A stretch of DNA of 64,000 nt from JACCZH01 sp963729445 (GTDB taxonomy: Bacteria; Chloroflexota; Chloroflexia; Thermomicrobiales; CFX8), in contig CAVSNU010000002.1 in assembly GCA_963729445.1 (NCBI GenBank), forward strand, positions 868,001 through 932,000, written 5' to 3'. The notes under the pieces were generated by a model, which was given only the letters and a program-made list of their open reading frames with translations, had not been told where the DNA came from and searched no databases. The translations under genes and the position numbers were made by a program. The stretch's first letter is position 1, and the number at the start of each line of letters is the position of its first letter. Positions 1 through 10,180 of this stretch are shown piece after piece.

Positions 1-1123
1 CCCAGCCCTCGGGCACGAGGTCACCGAGGTTGATGTGCCAGGTCTCGCCGCCATTGACGAGCTCTTGCACCTGGAAGCCGGTTTGCAGTGACCCTGACCC
101 GTCGTCAGAGGGGAAGAAACGTACCGTCACTGCGCTATTGAGGTTCGAGAGGTTCGCGACGCGCAGCATCGAGTCCCAGCAGCCGCCGGGGCCGCAGTTG
201 GTCTGGACGATCGGCAGGTACCACTCATGAAAGACAAACACTTCGCTACCGCTGATGGCGTTATAACCACTGACGGCCGAATCCGCCTCGGAAGTCATCG
301 GGAGGTCCTCGCCATCGACGGCCTGCTTGGCCACACCGGCGATCGCGACGGAATCCAGGAACGAACCGCCCTCGTCAATCGCGAAGGCGTCGAAGCAGTC
401 GCCGTCGGAATTAATGCCGCCGAAGGGGTTGATCAACGCGCCGGTGTTCCCGGCATTGGCCGCTTCCAGAATCGCCTGGAGCTCGGCTTGGGTCGACCAC
501 TCGACCAACGCGCCCTTGGCGTAGGTCGTGCCGTTGTAGGTGAACGAGACCGCCGCCTTGAACGGTGCCGGAGTCCCATAGGTCTCCGTGACCATTTCGT
601 TGACGACACAGGCGATCACCTGGGTGAAGTCGCCCGCAACACCGGCCGGCTTGCCGAGCGAGACTTCCGTTTCGACCACGCTCAAGCCGAAGGCCGGCCC
701 GCTGAAGCGGTGGAACGCCAGCACTGCCACTGGAGCGCCCTCACCCTCGGCGATACCGAGCTGCTCGGCGCTGAAGGTCTTGGCGGCGTAGGCCGACAGG
801 TAGGCGCTGGTGGCCAGCGTCCAGGTGTTGTCGCCGTTGCCGACATAGACCCAGATCTGGCTGTCGCGGTCCTCAAGGTTCTGGACCGAGATGCTGGTGT
901 CAGCCGGTCCCAGACCGAACTCTTCGTCGTTGGCGACCCAGGGATAGTAGACGGCGTTCGGCCCCGAGCGGAACGCCGGGTTGGCCGTCTCAAAAATCAT
1001 GTCCATAGCCGGCTCGCCCGGCAGATTCTGCTGCGCGGCAGCAGGCGTAATCGTTGCGGCAACCAGGCTGATGAGCAACCCGGCCGCACTGATTACGCGG
1101 AGAAACCGTGAAGGTTTCCGCAT
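1..1123 (-). CDS. Secreted repeat-type protein, N-terminal part, cut by left edge
   Basis: Reading the minus strand from the ATG at 1123 gives an open frame of 374 codons that runs off the window. An AAGGGAG ribosome site lies about 8 nt upstream. Residues 1-30 form a signal peptide (basic MRKPSRFLR, hydrophobic core, likely cleavage after Ala30 in TPAAAQ). The mature part has motifs such as YYPWVAND, ADTSISVQN, NTGALINPFGG and TNCGPGGCWDS. All recur in the paralogue at 16267-19226, which is the best evidence that this frame is coding. I recognise no named domain; an exported cell-surface or matrix protein is inferred. The 294-codon plus-strand frame over the same DNA is a shadow. The C-terminus is unknown because the gene continues beyond base 1. 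Confidence 0.85.
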   Translation of the reverse strand, partial: MRKPSRFLRVISAAGLLISLVAATITPAAAQQNLPGEPAMDMIFETANPAFRSGPNAVYYPWVANDEEFGLGPADTSISVQNLEDRDSQIWVYVGNGDNTWTLATSAYLSAYAAKTFSAEQLGIAEGEGAPVAVLAFHRFSGPAFGLSVVETEVSLGKPAGVAGDFTQVIACVVNEMVTETYGTPAPFKAAVSFTYNGTTYAKGALVEWSTQAELQAILEAANAGNTGALINPFGGINSDGDCFDAFAIDEGGSFLDSVAIAGVAKQAVDGEDLPMTSEADSAVSGYNAISGSEVFVFHEWYLPIVQTNCGPGGCWDSMLRVANLSNLNSAVTVRFFPSDDGSGSLQTGFQVQELVNGGETWHINLGDLVPEGW

Positions 1124-1491
1124 GTGTCGTTCTCCCTTGATTCGTACAATGTCGCTTTCAGGCGTGCAATATCCCTGCCGCACTCGCCCGGAGTAGCTGG
1201 TACCCCTCCAGTAGCTCCGGGAGGTCTTGCGATGGCCTCTCCTCCTCGCTGCTTTCCTTAAACACCATTATTGCGACAGCTCCGCCTAATATTGATCCTC
1301 AACCGAACCAATGTCAAGGCCCGTGGAGACCGTCTCATGGACTGAGTGACGCTCAGAGCAAGCTCTGCGTTCCTCAGGATGATGATCCTTATATCGTACG
1401 GGCGCAATTCATTGCGCCCTCTTCGACGCCACGGCCAGCCAGGCAGGGCACAATGATGAGTTTGTCCTGATTGATCGGGTATTTAGGAATG
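1124..1491. other. Intergenic region upstream of the secreted-protein gene
   Basis: This stretch must hold the promoter of the minus-strand gene starting at 1123, but I could not pick out a convincing -35/-10 pair. The part around 1260-1310 is less GC-rich than the rest. A partial family B repeat (left arm only) lies at about 1395-1455. I see no coding frame with believable composition. Confidence 0.5.
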
Positions 1492-1566
1492 CGTAGGGGC
1501 GCAATTCATGGCGCCCTCTCCGGCGCCCGGGCGGCCAGGCAAGGCGCCATGAATTGCGCCCCTACG
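1492..1566. repeat. Family B palindrome, complete 75-nt copy
   Basis: An inverted repeat whose outer arms read CGTAGGGGCGCAATTCAT and its complement, with a GC-rich centre (about CCGGCGCCCGGGCGG). It lies just 3' of the sensor gene that ends at 1666. Copies of the same 75-nt length occur at 15819, 49327 and 60652. Confidence 0.85.
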
Positions 1567-1665
1567 CAGATGGAGGCCATATCGGATGACCCGGGACATC
1601 TTCATAAGTGCGCCCGTATGCAAAATAGCCTGGCTCTCCGCAAAACACGGCGAACGAAGGCGCTC

Positions 1666-4600
1666 CTAACGCATGAGCAATCGCGATAGCTCCTCGGCCG
1701 GGAGTGGCTTGCTGATAAAGTAGCCCTGTGCCAGGTCGCAGCCAAGCGCCTTCAGCCGCTCCAGATGCTCAGCCGTCTCCGTGCCTTCGGCCACTACCGT
1801 GAGATTGAGCGCGTGGGCCAGACCAATGATGGCGGAGACGATCACGCGGTCATCGGGGTTGGTTTCGAGCCCGCTGACAAACGCCTGGTCAATCTTCAAC
1901 GTGTCCACCGGGAAGTGCCGCAGCATTCCGAGCGACGAATAGCCGGTCCCGAAGTCGTCGATCGCGAGCTGGATACCGGTCGCCTTGAGCTGCGTCAATG
2001 TCTCGGCGGCTTGTCGTTCGTCCGCCATCATGACGGATTCGGTGATCTCCAGGTTCAGCAGATGCGGCTCCAACCCGGAATCGCCCAGTGCCTCCGCGAT
2101 ATGCCGGCTGAGATCAGGGTCGTGGAACTGCCGACGCGAGAGGTTGACGCACACCATGAGCGGTGTGCCTGCCCACTCGAGGTTCCAGGCGTGCGTCTGC
2201 CGGCACGCCTCCTCAAGCACCCAGCGTCCGATTGGGATAATGAGCCCTGTCTCTTCGGCGATCGGAATAAAATCAAGTGGAGCAACCGTCCCATGGACGG
2301 GATGCTCCCAGCGCACCAGCGCCTCGAAAGCACACAGCTCGTCCCGGTCAAGATAAACGATGGGCTGGTAGTGCAACCTGAACTCGCCACGAGCGATCGC
2401 GTGGCGCAGGTCGTTCTCCAGCTCAAAGCGCTGCAGGGCGTGCACGGCCAGGCTGGGCTCGAAGACCTCATAGCGCGCCCTGCCGTTGCGCTTGGCCCGG
2501 TACATCGCGGCATCCGCATCGCGCAGCAGCGTTTCGGCCGTCGTCTCCAGCAACGCGCCTATGGCAACACCAATGCTCGGCGAAATGAAGACCTCACGTC
2601 CCGCCAGGAGGAAGGGCACCTGGAACGCGTCGACGATGGTCTCGGCGATGTTGGTTGCCGTCCCCCAGTCATCCAGGTCTTCCAGCAGGACCGCAAACTC
2701 GTCGCCCCCCAGGCGGGCCGCGCTGCCAGCCTTCCCAACGCAATCGTTCAACCGCCGGGCAACCGCGACCAGCAGCTGGTCACCCACACTGTGCCCGAGG
2801 CTGTCGTTCACATATTTGAAGTTATCGAGATCCAGGAAGAGCACCGCGATGCCCTCATGCCGGCGGTTGGCCCGTTTGCGCGCGTGCTGCACCCGGTCCA
2901 GAAAGAGCGCGCGGTTTGGCAAGCCGGTCAAGGCGTCATGAAACGCCTGGTGAGTCAGCTGTTGCTCTAAGCGTGTGCGGTCAGTGATGTCGCCCACCGA
3001 CATCGCCACCCCATCCGCCAGCGGCACTACCTGATGGCGCAGCCAGCGCTGGCTGCCATCGTCCGTCACGAAAAGCAGCTCGCGCTCAACCGTTTCGCCG
3101 GTCATGGCAACATGGTTGAACATCTCAAAATAGGGCTCAAGGCGCTCAGGGGTGAATATCTCCAGAATCGTGGCCGCGGGAACTGTGCCAGATAACGACT
3201 CTAACAACTCAGTACCCCGTGCGTTCATGCTCACGATGCGATAGTTCACAATCTCCCTACCGTTAGAACGCATCGCTTCAAGAATGTAGAAGGCGTCAAG
3301 GCTGCCCTCGGCCGCGGCCCGGAAGCGCGCCTCACTGCGATGCAGCGCCGCCTGCGTCTCAAGACGTTGGAGATACGCGCCGAGCATGTCCGCAACCGTG
3401 TTGATGAGCGAGACCTCTTCCGGATGGAACCGGTCATCGGGAACCCGCGACCCGGCGCGGTAGCCCACCTCAATCACGCCCTTGACATCGCCGGACGAGA
3501 ACTCGGCCTGGATATGCAAGGGGGACGATTGATAGCCGGGGCTGGTGGACTGGAGCGCGCCGAATGCCAACCGCGCCATCGCCGCGCCTGGATACTGCAT
3601 CGCCTGCGGTAACATCGCGGCGAGGGAGTCCAGGATCTCACCGATCGGGTGCTCGTCACTCTGGAGCAGCGCGGCGGCCCGGTGCAGCACGGTGAGCTCC
3701 TTCACGCGCTCGCCCAGATCGCGCACCAGTCCTTCACGCTCCGCCTCCGCTTGTTTCCACTCAGTGATGTCGGTCGCAATCCCGACGATACCGATCAACT
3801 CGCCGTGCGTCCCGCGAATCGGAGAATCCGTTATCAGCGCCGGGAAGACGCTGCCGTCACGGTGAGTCTGAAGGATCTCCCCCGACCAGCTCTGCCCCCG
3901 GCGCAGCAGGTCTATAATCTCCGACGCCTGCTCCCGGGACGTCTCAGACGGCCCAAGGTCCAGGATGTTCTTTCCGAGCACATCCTCCTGGGACCAGCCG
4001 TAGACCTCTTCAGCGAACCGGTTCCAGTACGAGATCGTACCGTTCAGGTCGGTGGCGATGACCGCCTGGTTCACCACATTGAGGAGATCGGCCTGGAAGC
4101 GGATTTGCTCCTCGTTGAGGTTGCGCTCAATGGTTGCCGCCAGGAGGTTTCCAACGGCTTGCAGGAAGTGGACGTCGTCATCGGTAAACGCTCGCTCCCG
4201 TTTCGCACCCACCAGCAGGGCGCCACACGGTCCCGGCGTGCCAGGAACGAGCACACTCAGCGCACTGGCCATATCGTGACTGAGCATACGCTCGGATGGC
4301 TTGAACCGCGTCTCGGCTGCAACGTCGGGCACAATAACTGGTTCCCCGACGTGAAGTGTATAGCCGGCAAGTGAATCTAGATCAACCGGCTTGCCCAGTG
4401 AGACGGCCCCCTCGGGACGCAATCCGCTAGACGCTTCGACGATGTACGTCTCGCTCTCGTGCTCGTAGCGCACAAAACGGACGTATTCCACACCCAGCGT
4501 TTGCATGACGACCTGCAGCGCTTCGCGCTTGAATGAATCGAGATCCACATCATCCAGCGCCTGTTGACCAAGGCGCGCGACTGCCGCCTGTTGCCGGACG

Positions 4601-6360
4601 CGGCTTCCGAGAGACTCCTCCGCCTGCTTGCGCTCGTTGATGTCGAAGCAGATTCCCAGCCAGTAGAGTCCCTGACCCGTCTCGTCGCGGATCAACGTCG
4701 CCTGGTCGACCATCCAGCGATGCTCGCCGGCGAGCGTGAAGATGCGATACTCGATGCTGAGCGGCTCACCAGAGGCACTACACCTGAGCATCGTCTCCTC
4801 CACTCGCTCACGGTCATCCGGATGGAGGAGCGTCAGCCAGAGTGTTGGTTCAGTTACAAGCGCCTCGGCAGTGAACAGGCCGGGACCAGTCATTTGCGGG
4901 CTCACATAGGTCATCATCCGCAGGTCGTCGGCCTGCGCAATATATGTGGCGGCCGGGATATGCTCGATGAGCGTTCGGAAGCGCAACTCGGCCGCGCGCG
5001 CTTCGCGGTAGAGCCGCGCGTTGTCAATAGCCGAGGCCGACCGCCGGGCCAGCTCTTCGGCGAGGCTGAGGTCGGCGTCTGTATACACCCGGCCCGAGTC
5101 ACCGTAAATAAAGGTCAGCGTGCCAATCGTCCGCTCCCGGACCATCAACGGCACGAACATCGCCGACGACATCCCCAGTCGCCGGACGATGTCCATGTGC
5201 TCCACGCGATCTTCATCAACATCCCACACGCTGTTCGGCATCTCGCCGTACACGATCGGCTTGCCGCTGCGCAGTGCCAGTGGCACACCCCAGGACTCGT
5301 CGAGACGCAGCTCGCCATGCTCCTTGAGTTGTTGCGCAAGATCGTGCCGGGCAGGGTCAGCGTGGGCGACAGCCAGACGGCGAATTGAGGAGTCGTTCTC
5401 AAGCAGATGCACCATGCAGCAGTCGGCCAGCCGAGGCACCGCCATCTGTGCCACCTGGATAAGCGTCGCTTCATAATCGATCGATGCCGCCAATAACTCG
5501 CTGACCTCGGCCAGAAAACGCTGCTCCTCCTGGAAACGCTTTTGCTGGCGAATGTCAGAAAAGACGGCCATCGCGCCGCGCGCTTCGCCTGCCGCTGTCG
5601 TCAATGCCGCATACGAAACGCCCACATTCAGGACAGACCCATCTTTATGGTGGCGCTGTACTTCAAGCCCGACGGGAGTCTCACCATTCTCGATCCTTGC
5701 CCAGGCAGCCAGGAAGTCATCGTACTTCCCGTCAGGAACGAGCGGATTGGGAGAACCCAGCACCTCATCTCTTGTCCAGCCAAACAGCTGCTCTGCTGCC
5801 GGGTTCCAGGCCGTTACCAGGTGGTCGTTGTCAACTGCGCTGATCGCGAGCGGAGATGTCTGCACCAACGTGTCAAGGGCCAGGCCCATCTCGTTACGAG
5901 CGAGCTCGGCCTGCATACGCTGGCTAATGTCCTCATGAGTGACGACCGCATAGCGAGGGTGTGCATTCTCCAGTGGAGTGACGCGCAGCGAGAACCAGCG
6001 CCGATGTCCCTCGTCGTCACTCTCATACTCAACGGAATATGCATCTCGCGCGCCCTGGAGAACCTCGTGAATGCCGGCGGCTACCGGGTCATCGCAATGC
6101 CGCAGATAACAATCGTCGACCGCACCGCGCAGCATGCGGGCGTCGCCGCGTTCTGCGCCCTCATGCCAGGCGTGATTGACGGCAACGATGTCGCCGCAGT
6201 CGCTCAGAATCGCTATCTGAGCCGGCAACGCATCGATTATCGCTTGAACCATACCCTGCCGAAGTCCAGGGTTCATCGATCGCATCTCATCAGCATTCAC
6301 CGGTATCGTGATAGAGTCGATCCCCTCTCTCTCCCCACCACCCGGCAACAACAGGAGCAT
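1666..6360 (-). CDS. Multi-PAS/GAF diguanylate cyclase/phosphodiesterase (GGDEF-EAL)
   Basis: A 1564-residue c-di-GMP turnover protein. Rough order: PAS 35-150, PAS 160-275, GAF 290-445, PAS 460-578, GAF 595-755, PAS 770-885, weak GAF 900-1020, PAS 1025-1125, GGDEF from 1137, EAL to the C-terminus. The cyclase signature GGDEF is intact at 1218-1222. The phosphodiesterase keeps EAL (1346-1348), NLEITES, DDFGTGYSS, KIDQAF and VAEGTET, so both activities look possible. The RxxD inhibitory site expected just before GGDEF is missing. No membrane segment is obvious, so it is probably cytosolic and senses small ligands or redox state through PAS/GAF. An AGGTGG ribosome site precedes the ATG. It is transcribed alone, divergently from the glycosyltransferase gene. 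Confidence 0.95.
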   Translation of the reverse strand: MLLLLPGGGEREGIDSITIPVNADEMRSMNPGLRQGMVQAIIDALPAQIAILSDCGDIVAVNHAWHEGAERGDARMLRGAVDDCYLRHCDDPVAAGIHEVLQGARDAYSVEYESDDEGHRRWFSLRVTPLENAHPRYAVVTHEDISQRMQAELARNEMGLALDTLVQTSPLAISAVDNDHLVTAWNPAAEQLFGWTRDEVLGSPNPLVPDGKYDDFLAAWARIENGETPVGLEVQRHHKDGSVLNVGVSYAALTTAAGEARGAMAVFSDIRQQKRFQEEQRFLAEVSELLAASIDYEATLIQVAQMAVPRLADCCMVHLLENDSSIRRLAVAHADPARHDLAQQLKEHGELRLDESWGVPLALRSGKPIVYGEMPNSVWDVDEDRVEHMDIVRRLGMSSAMFVPLMVRERTIGTLTFIYGDSGRVYTDADLSLAEELARRSASAIDNARLYREARAAELRFRTLIEHIPAATYIAQADDLRMMTYVSPQMTGPGLFTAEALVTEPTLWLTLLHPDDRERVEETMLRCSASGEPLSIEYRIFTLAGEHRWMVDQATLIRDETGQGLYWLGICFDINERKQAEESLGSRVRQQAAVARLGQQALDDVDLDSFKREALQVVMQTLGVEYVRFVRYEHESETYIVEASSGLRPEGAVSLGKPVDLDSLAGYTLHVGEPVIVPDVAAETRFKPSERMLSHDMASALSVLVPGTPGPCGALLVGAKRERAFTDDDVHFLQAVGNLLAATIERNLNEEQIRFQADLLNVVNQAVIATDLNGTISYWNRFAEEVYGWSQEDVLGKNILDLGPSETSREQASEIIDLLRRGQSWSGEILQTHRDGSVFPALITDSPIRGTHGELIGIVGIATDITEWKQAEAEREGLVRDLGERVKELTVLHRAAALLQSDEHPIGEILDSLAAMLPQAMQYPGAAMARLAFGALQSTSPGYQSSPLHIQAEFSSGDVKGVIEVGYRAGSRVPDDRFHPEEVSLINTVADMLGAYLQRLETQAALHRSEARFRAAAEGSLDAFYILEAMRSNGREIVNYRIVSMNARGTELLESLSGTVPAATILEIFTPERLEPYFEMFNHVAMTGETVERELLFVTDDGSQRWLRHQVVPLADGVAMSVGDITDRTRLEQQLTHQAFHDALTGLPNRALFLDRVQHARKRANRRHEGIAVLFLDLDNFKYVNDSLGHSVGDQLLVAVARRLNDCVGKAGSAARLGGDEFAVLLEDLDDWGTATNIAETIVDAFQVPFLLAGREVFISPSIGVAIGALLETTAETLLRDADAAMYRAKRNGRARYEVFEPSLAVHALQRFELENDLRHAIARGEFRLHYQPIVYLDRDELCAFEALVRWEHPVHGTVAPLDFIPIAEETGLIIPIGRWVLEEACRQTHAWNLEWAGTPLMVCVNLSRRQFHDPDLSRHIAEALGDSGLEPHLLNLEITESVMMADERQAAETLTQLKATGIQLAIDDFGTGYSSLGMLRHFPVDTLKIDQAFVSGLETNPDDRVIVSAIIGLAHALNLTVVAEGTETAEHLERLKALGCDLAQGYFISKPLPAEELSRLLMR

Positions 6361-6679
6361 GGGACCACCTCTACTGGCGCATAGGAGAGCCGTTACTCAA
6401 CAAAACAGCTTTGATGCACCAAGCGTAAGCCAGCGGCCTGTTTTTCACTCTGGCCTCTTCGTCCTGAGTTGACAGAGACAGGGATTTATTGCCAAATGTA
6501 CCCACCTCTACGCGTAACAACACGTTCCCACAGTTCTCTACACATTAGAATAGTATCTGGGGGCCGGGGAGAGGACTCTGCACTATGAAATCCCCGTGCG
6601 CTTGCACTCAAAAGCTCTTGTCTACTGATCGCTGTGACCCCATCCCTAACGCATCATAGGTTAGTGAGAGAGTACACAC
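6361..6679. other. Divergent promoter region
   Basis: This 319-nt gap separates the divergent sensor and glycosyltransferase genes and must carry both promoters. A TTGACA occurs on the plus strand at 6469-6474 but has no good -10 at the usual distance. TAGAAT at about 6547-6552 is a possible -10 for the plus-strand gene with a poor -35. No repeat family member and no small gene is visible. Confidence 0.4.
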
Positions 6680-7729
6680 ATGAAGATTGCGCAAGTTGCA
6701 CCGCTCTTCGAGAGCGTGCCACCCAAACTGTACGGCGGCACCGAGCGCGTCGTCTCGTACCTGACGGAGGAACTGGTGCGCCAGGGCCACGATGTGACCC
6801 TGTTCGCCAGCGGCGATTCCATAACGAGCGCGAAGCTCGTCGCGGTCTGCCCGCAGTCGCTGCGCCTCAACGAGGCCTGCGTCGACCAGCTCGCCCACCA
6901 CATCTTGATGATGGAGTATGTCTACCGTGACTTCCAGCATTTCGACATCATCCACTTTCACGTCGATTACATGCACTTCTCAATCACACGCCGGCAGATG
7001 ACACCGCATCTGACCACCCTGCACGGACGGCTGGACATCCCCGATCTCGTGCCTCTCTACAAGGAATTCAACGACATGCCGGTTGCCTCAATCTCTGACG
7101 ACCAGCGCAAACCCTTGCCGGACATCAACTGGCAGGGCACCGTCTACCATGGGATGCCTGAGGATCTGTATCCGTTCCGGGTAGGATCGGGTAAATATCT
7201 TGCCTTCCTCGGACGCATCTCGCCGGAGAAACGCCTGGACCGCGCGATCGAGATCGCCATCAGAGTAGGGATGCCGCTGAAAATCGCCGCGAAGGTCGCG
7301 CGGGAAGATCAGGAATACTTCAGCACGGCCATCGAGCCCCTCCTGACACATCCACTGGTTGATTACATTGGCGAGATTGGAGACGAGGAGAAGAGCGATT
7401 TTCTGGGCAACGCTCTTGCGCTGCTCTTCCCGATCGATTGGCCGGAGCCCTTCGGTATGGTTATGATCGAGGCCATGGCCAGTGGCACTCCGGTCGTCGC
7501 CTTTGGCGAAGGGTCGGTGCCGGAAGTGATCGAAGACGGTGTAAACGGCTATATCGTGCACTCAATCGACGAGGCCGTTCGGGCGATCCAAAGGGCCTCG
7601 ACGCTCAGCCGCCGCCGTTGCCGCGATGTCTTTGAGGCGCGTTTCTCTGCTCGCCAGATGGCGCTCGGCTACCTGAATATCTACCGGAAGCTCTTCGCAA
7701 GCAGTCCCAAAGGCATGGTTGCGGCATAA
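6680..7729 (+). CDS. Glycosyltransferase family 4 (GT-B fold)
   Basis: A 349-residue GT4-type transferase. The N-terminal GT-B half opens with MKIAQVAPLFESVPPKLYGG, where the GG loop is the usual acceptor/donor loop. The C-terminal half carries the E-x7-E donor-binding motif (E256 in EPFGM and E264 in EAMASGTPVVAF), followed by GSVPEVIEDG. The family moves a sugar from a nucleotide-sugar with retention of configuration; donor and acceptor cannot be read from sequence. No signal peptide or membrane segment, so cytosolic. It lies 52 nt upstream of a debranching-type glycosidase on the same strand, so the two probably share a transcript and a role in storage or osmolyte glucan metabolism (inference). 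Confidence 0.92.
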   Translation: MKIAQVAPLFESVPPKLYGGTERVVSYLTEELVRQGHDVTLFASGDSITSAKLVAVCPQSLRLNEACVDQLAHHILMMEYVYRDFQHFDIIHFHVDYMHFSITRRQMTPHLTTLHGRLDIPDLVPLYKEFNDMPVASISDDQRKPLPDINWQGTVYHGMPEDLYPFRVGSGKYLAFLGRISPEKRLDRAIEIAIRVGMPLKIAAKVAREDQEYFSTAIEPLLTHPLVDYIGEIGDEEKSDFLGNALALLFPIDWPEPFGMVMIEAMASGTPVVAFGEGSVPEVIEDGVNGYIVHSIDEAVRAIQRASTLSRRRCRDVFEARFSARQMALGYLNIYRKLFASSPKGMVAA

Positions 7730-7781
7730 GCCTATGATCGTCGTCGACCAACGGTCGGGACGACATGCATGAAGGACCATC

Positions 7782-9947
7782 GTGACAGATCTCATTCGCG
7801 TTGAAGGCCAGTATTACATCCGGTCTACCTCATCGTTGGCTGATAGCCGGACACAGGTGCTCAAAGATAACGACACCTTCGCGATCTTTGACCGCCGTGG
7901 CGACGTCCATCCGATCGGCTATGGAGAACAGGGCATCTTCCACGAGGGCACGCGCTTTCTATCCGGCCTCGTGCTGTCGATCGACGGCGAACGTCCGCTG
8001 TTGCTCAGCTCAACCGTCCGCGCGAACAACTCACTCCTGGCAGTCCACCTCACGAACCCCGAGCTGAACGAGGGTGATCATCTGAAGATTCCGCAAGACA
8101 CCCTGCACATCCTGCGCTCGAAGTTCCTCTGGAACGCTGTCTGCTACGAGCGTCTTGAGATCGCGAACTACGGCATAGATCGTCACTCCTTCCAGGTCTC
8201 GATGGACATCTCGGCTGATTACGCCGACATCTTCGAGGTGCGCGGCCAGCGGCGCCCACGGAGAGGCCACTACCTTTCCCCCGTCGTCGAGCCCGGCGGC
8301 TTGCGGATTCCCTATGTTGGTCTCGATAACGTCGCCCGCACGACCCATGTTACTGCGACTCCACACCCAGACAACATCAGCGAATCAGAAATGTGCTTCA
8401 ACCTGACGCTCGCCCCCCGAGAGAAGCAGATCATCGACATCGCGATCGCGTGTGAGATTGAAACGAGCCTGCCGATTCTGCAATACGAGGCCGCGTTGTC
8501 GGCCGTGAACCAACGCTTGCAACTCTCTCACCGGGGCATGGCCGAGGTCTCAACGTCAAGCGATGAGTTCAACAAATGGATCAACCAGTCCGTCGAAGAC
8601 ATATTCATGCTCACCACACAGACCGAACACGGACCGTATCCCTATGCCGGCATCCCCTGGTTCAGCACCGCCTTCGGCCGTGACGGCATCATCACTGCCC
8701 TCCAGTTGCTCTGGGTGGAGCCGGAAATTGCTCGTGGAGTACTCCGGTTTCTCGCCCACACCCAGGCGACCGACTTCGATATCGAGAGCGATGCCGAGCC
8801 CGGCAAGATTCTTCACGAAATGCGACGTGGTGAGATGGCGGCGCTGAAGGAGATCCCATTCGGGAAGTACTACGGGAGCGTCGATTCCACTCCACTCTTC
8901 ATCATCCTGGCCGCCAGCTACTACCGGGTCACTGCGGACCGTCAATTTATCGAGTCGATCTGGCCCAATATCCAGGCCGCGCTGGCCTGGATGGATCGCT
9001 ACGGTGATCTCGACGGCGATGGATTCATCGAGTACCAACGCAAGACGGACGCCGGCCTGTTCAATCAGGGTTGGAAGGATTCACACGATTCGGTCTTCCA
9101 CGCCGACGGGACGCTGGCCGAGCCGCCCATTGCAATCTGCGAGATTCAGGCCTACGCCTACGCTGCCAAACTGGCCGCCGCCGGGCTGGCTGAGGTGCTG
9201 GGCCACTCCATCGAAGCGGCGGAGCTTGCTCGCCAATCAACCCGGCTCAAGGAGAACTTCGAGACGAAGTTCTGGGACGACGAGCTCGACACCTACATTC
9301 TGGCGCTGGACGGCCATAAACGCCCCTGCCGGGTACGTGCGTCCAACGCCGGTCATGCCCTCTTCGCCGGCATCGCCAGCCAGGAGCATGCTGACCGGTT
9401 AATGCGTACCCTCATGGCAGAGGAGTCGTTCTCTGGGTGGGGCATCCGTACCGTCGCCACAACTGAGGCGCGTTACAATCCAATGTCCTACCATAATGGG
9501 TCGATGTGGCCGCACGACAACGCCATGATCGCGGATGGGCTGGCACGGTACAAGCGCCGGGACCTGGCTGCCGAGGTGATGGGCGGGCTCTTCGACGCCA
9601 GCGTCTATCTGGAGCAACACCGGCTGCCGGAGCTCTTCTGCGGCTTCCCCAAACGTCCGGGCGAGGGCCCAACGCTCTATCCCGTCGCCTGCGCCCCGCA
9701 GGCCTGGGCGGCCGGGTCGGTCTTTATGCTCCTGCAAGCCTGCCTGGGCATGAGCATCAACGCCCGCGCACGCAGCGTGCGCTTTACCCGCCCGGCGCTA
9801 CCGGCCTACCTGGAGGAAGTCCGCATCACCAATCTCTCGATCGGCGCAGCAACCCTCGACATGGCCTTCCACCGCCATGCCGACGACGACGTCGGCATCA
9901 ACATCCTCCGCCGCAAGGGTGATGTCGAGGTGACGCTGGTGCGGTAG
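7782..9947 (+). CDS. Amylo-alpha-1,6-glucosidase / glycogen-debranching-type enzyme
   Basis: A 721-residue protein starting at GTG 7782, with GAAGGA about 6 nt before it. Residues about 10-230 match the N-terminal domain typical of bacterial GDE-like proteins (FAIFDRRGDVHPIG, FHEGTRFLS). Residues about 280-690 form the (alpha/alpha)6 glycosidase domain, with WFSTAFGRDGIITAL around residue 298, WKDSHDSVFHADG and YHNGSMWPHDNAMIADG. Enzymes of this type hydrolyse alpha-1,6 branches or related glucosides in the cytosol. It follows the GT4 gene closely. The exact substrate is uncertain, since some members act on other glucosides. Confidence 0.92.
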   Translation: MTDLIRVEGQYYIRSTSSLADSRTQVLKDNDTFAIFDRRGDVHPIGYGEQGIFHEGTRFLSGLVLSIDGERPLLLSSTVRANNSLLAVHLTNPELNEGDHLKIPQDTLHILRSKFLWNAVCYERLEIANYGIDRHSFQVSMDISADYADIFEVRGQRRPRRGHYLSPVVEPGGLRIPYVGLDNVARTTHVTATPHPDNISESEMCFNLTLAPREKQIIDIAIACEIETSLPILQYEAALSAVNQRLQLSHRGMAEVSTSSDEFNKWINQSVEDIFMLTTQTEHGPYPYAGIPWFSTAFGRDGIITALQLLWVEPEIARGVLRFLAHTQATDFDIESDAEPGKILHEMRRGEMAALKEIPFGKYYGSVDSTPLFIILAASYYRVTADRQFIESIWPNIQAALAWMDRYGDLDGDGFIEYQRKTDAGLFNQGWKDSHDSVFHADGTLAEPPIAICEIQAYAYAAKLAAAGLAEVLGHSIEAAELARQSTRLKENFETKFWDDELDTYILALDGHKRPCRVRASNAGHALFAGIASQEHADRLMRTLMAEESFSGWGIRTVATTEARYNPMSYHNGSMWPHDNAMIADGLARYKRRDLAAEVMGGLFDASVYLEQHRLPELFCGFPKRPGEGPTLYPVACAPQAWAAGSVFMLLQACLGMSINARARSVRFTRPALPAYLEEVRITNLSIGAATLDMAFHRHADDDVGINILRRKGDVEVTLVR

Positions 9948-10180
9948 GTCGACCATGCGTCAGGCGCTGCCGCGTCTCACACCAGGTCAAGAACGCGCAG
10001 CAATGCGGGCTGCCATGGTCGTTGTGGTCATCCAACCTGCCCGCGCCGCTCATAAGCCTGTCAACCGCGATTGGAGCGGACGCATCCCCAGCAGGCCATC
10101 CTCACACCAGCCTGAGACACGTCATTCTCAACGCAATGCAGTTACACTGAGCGTGAATCAAGGCACCCCAGAGTTCACCA

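Noticed and set aside
227..1111. Open frame of 294 codons on the plus strand
   Set aside because: It is the shadow of the minus-strand secreted protein, whose translation matches its paralogue residue by residue. The plus product is rich in Arg/Gly/Val with no motif.
1765..2970. Open frame of 401 codons on the plus strand
   Set aside because: It lies wholly inside the GGDEF-EAL gene on the other strand, where all catalytic motifs are intact.
6469..6496. TTGACA as a firm promoter
   Set aside because: No -10 element lies 16-18 nt downstream, so it is only mentioned in the region note.
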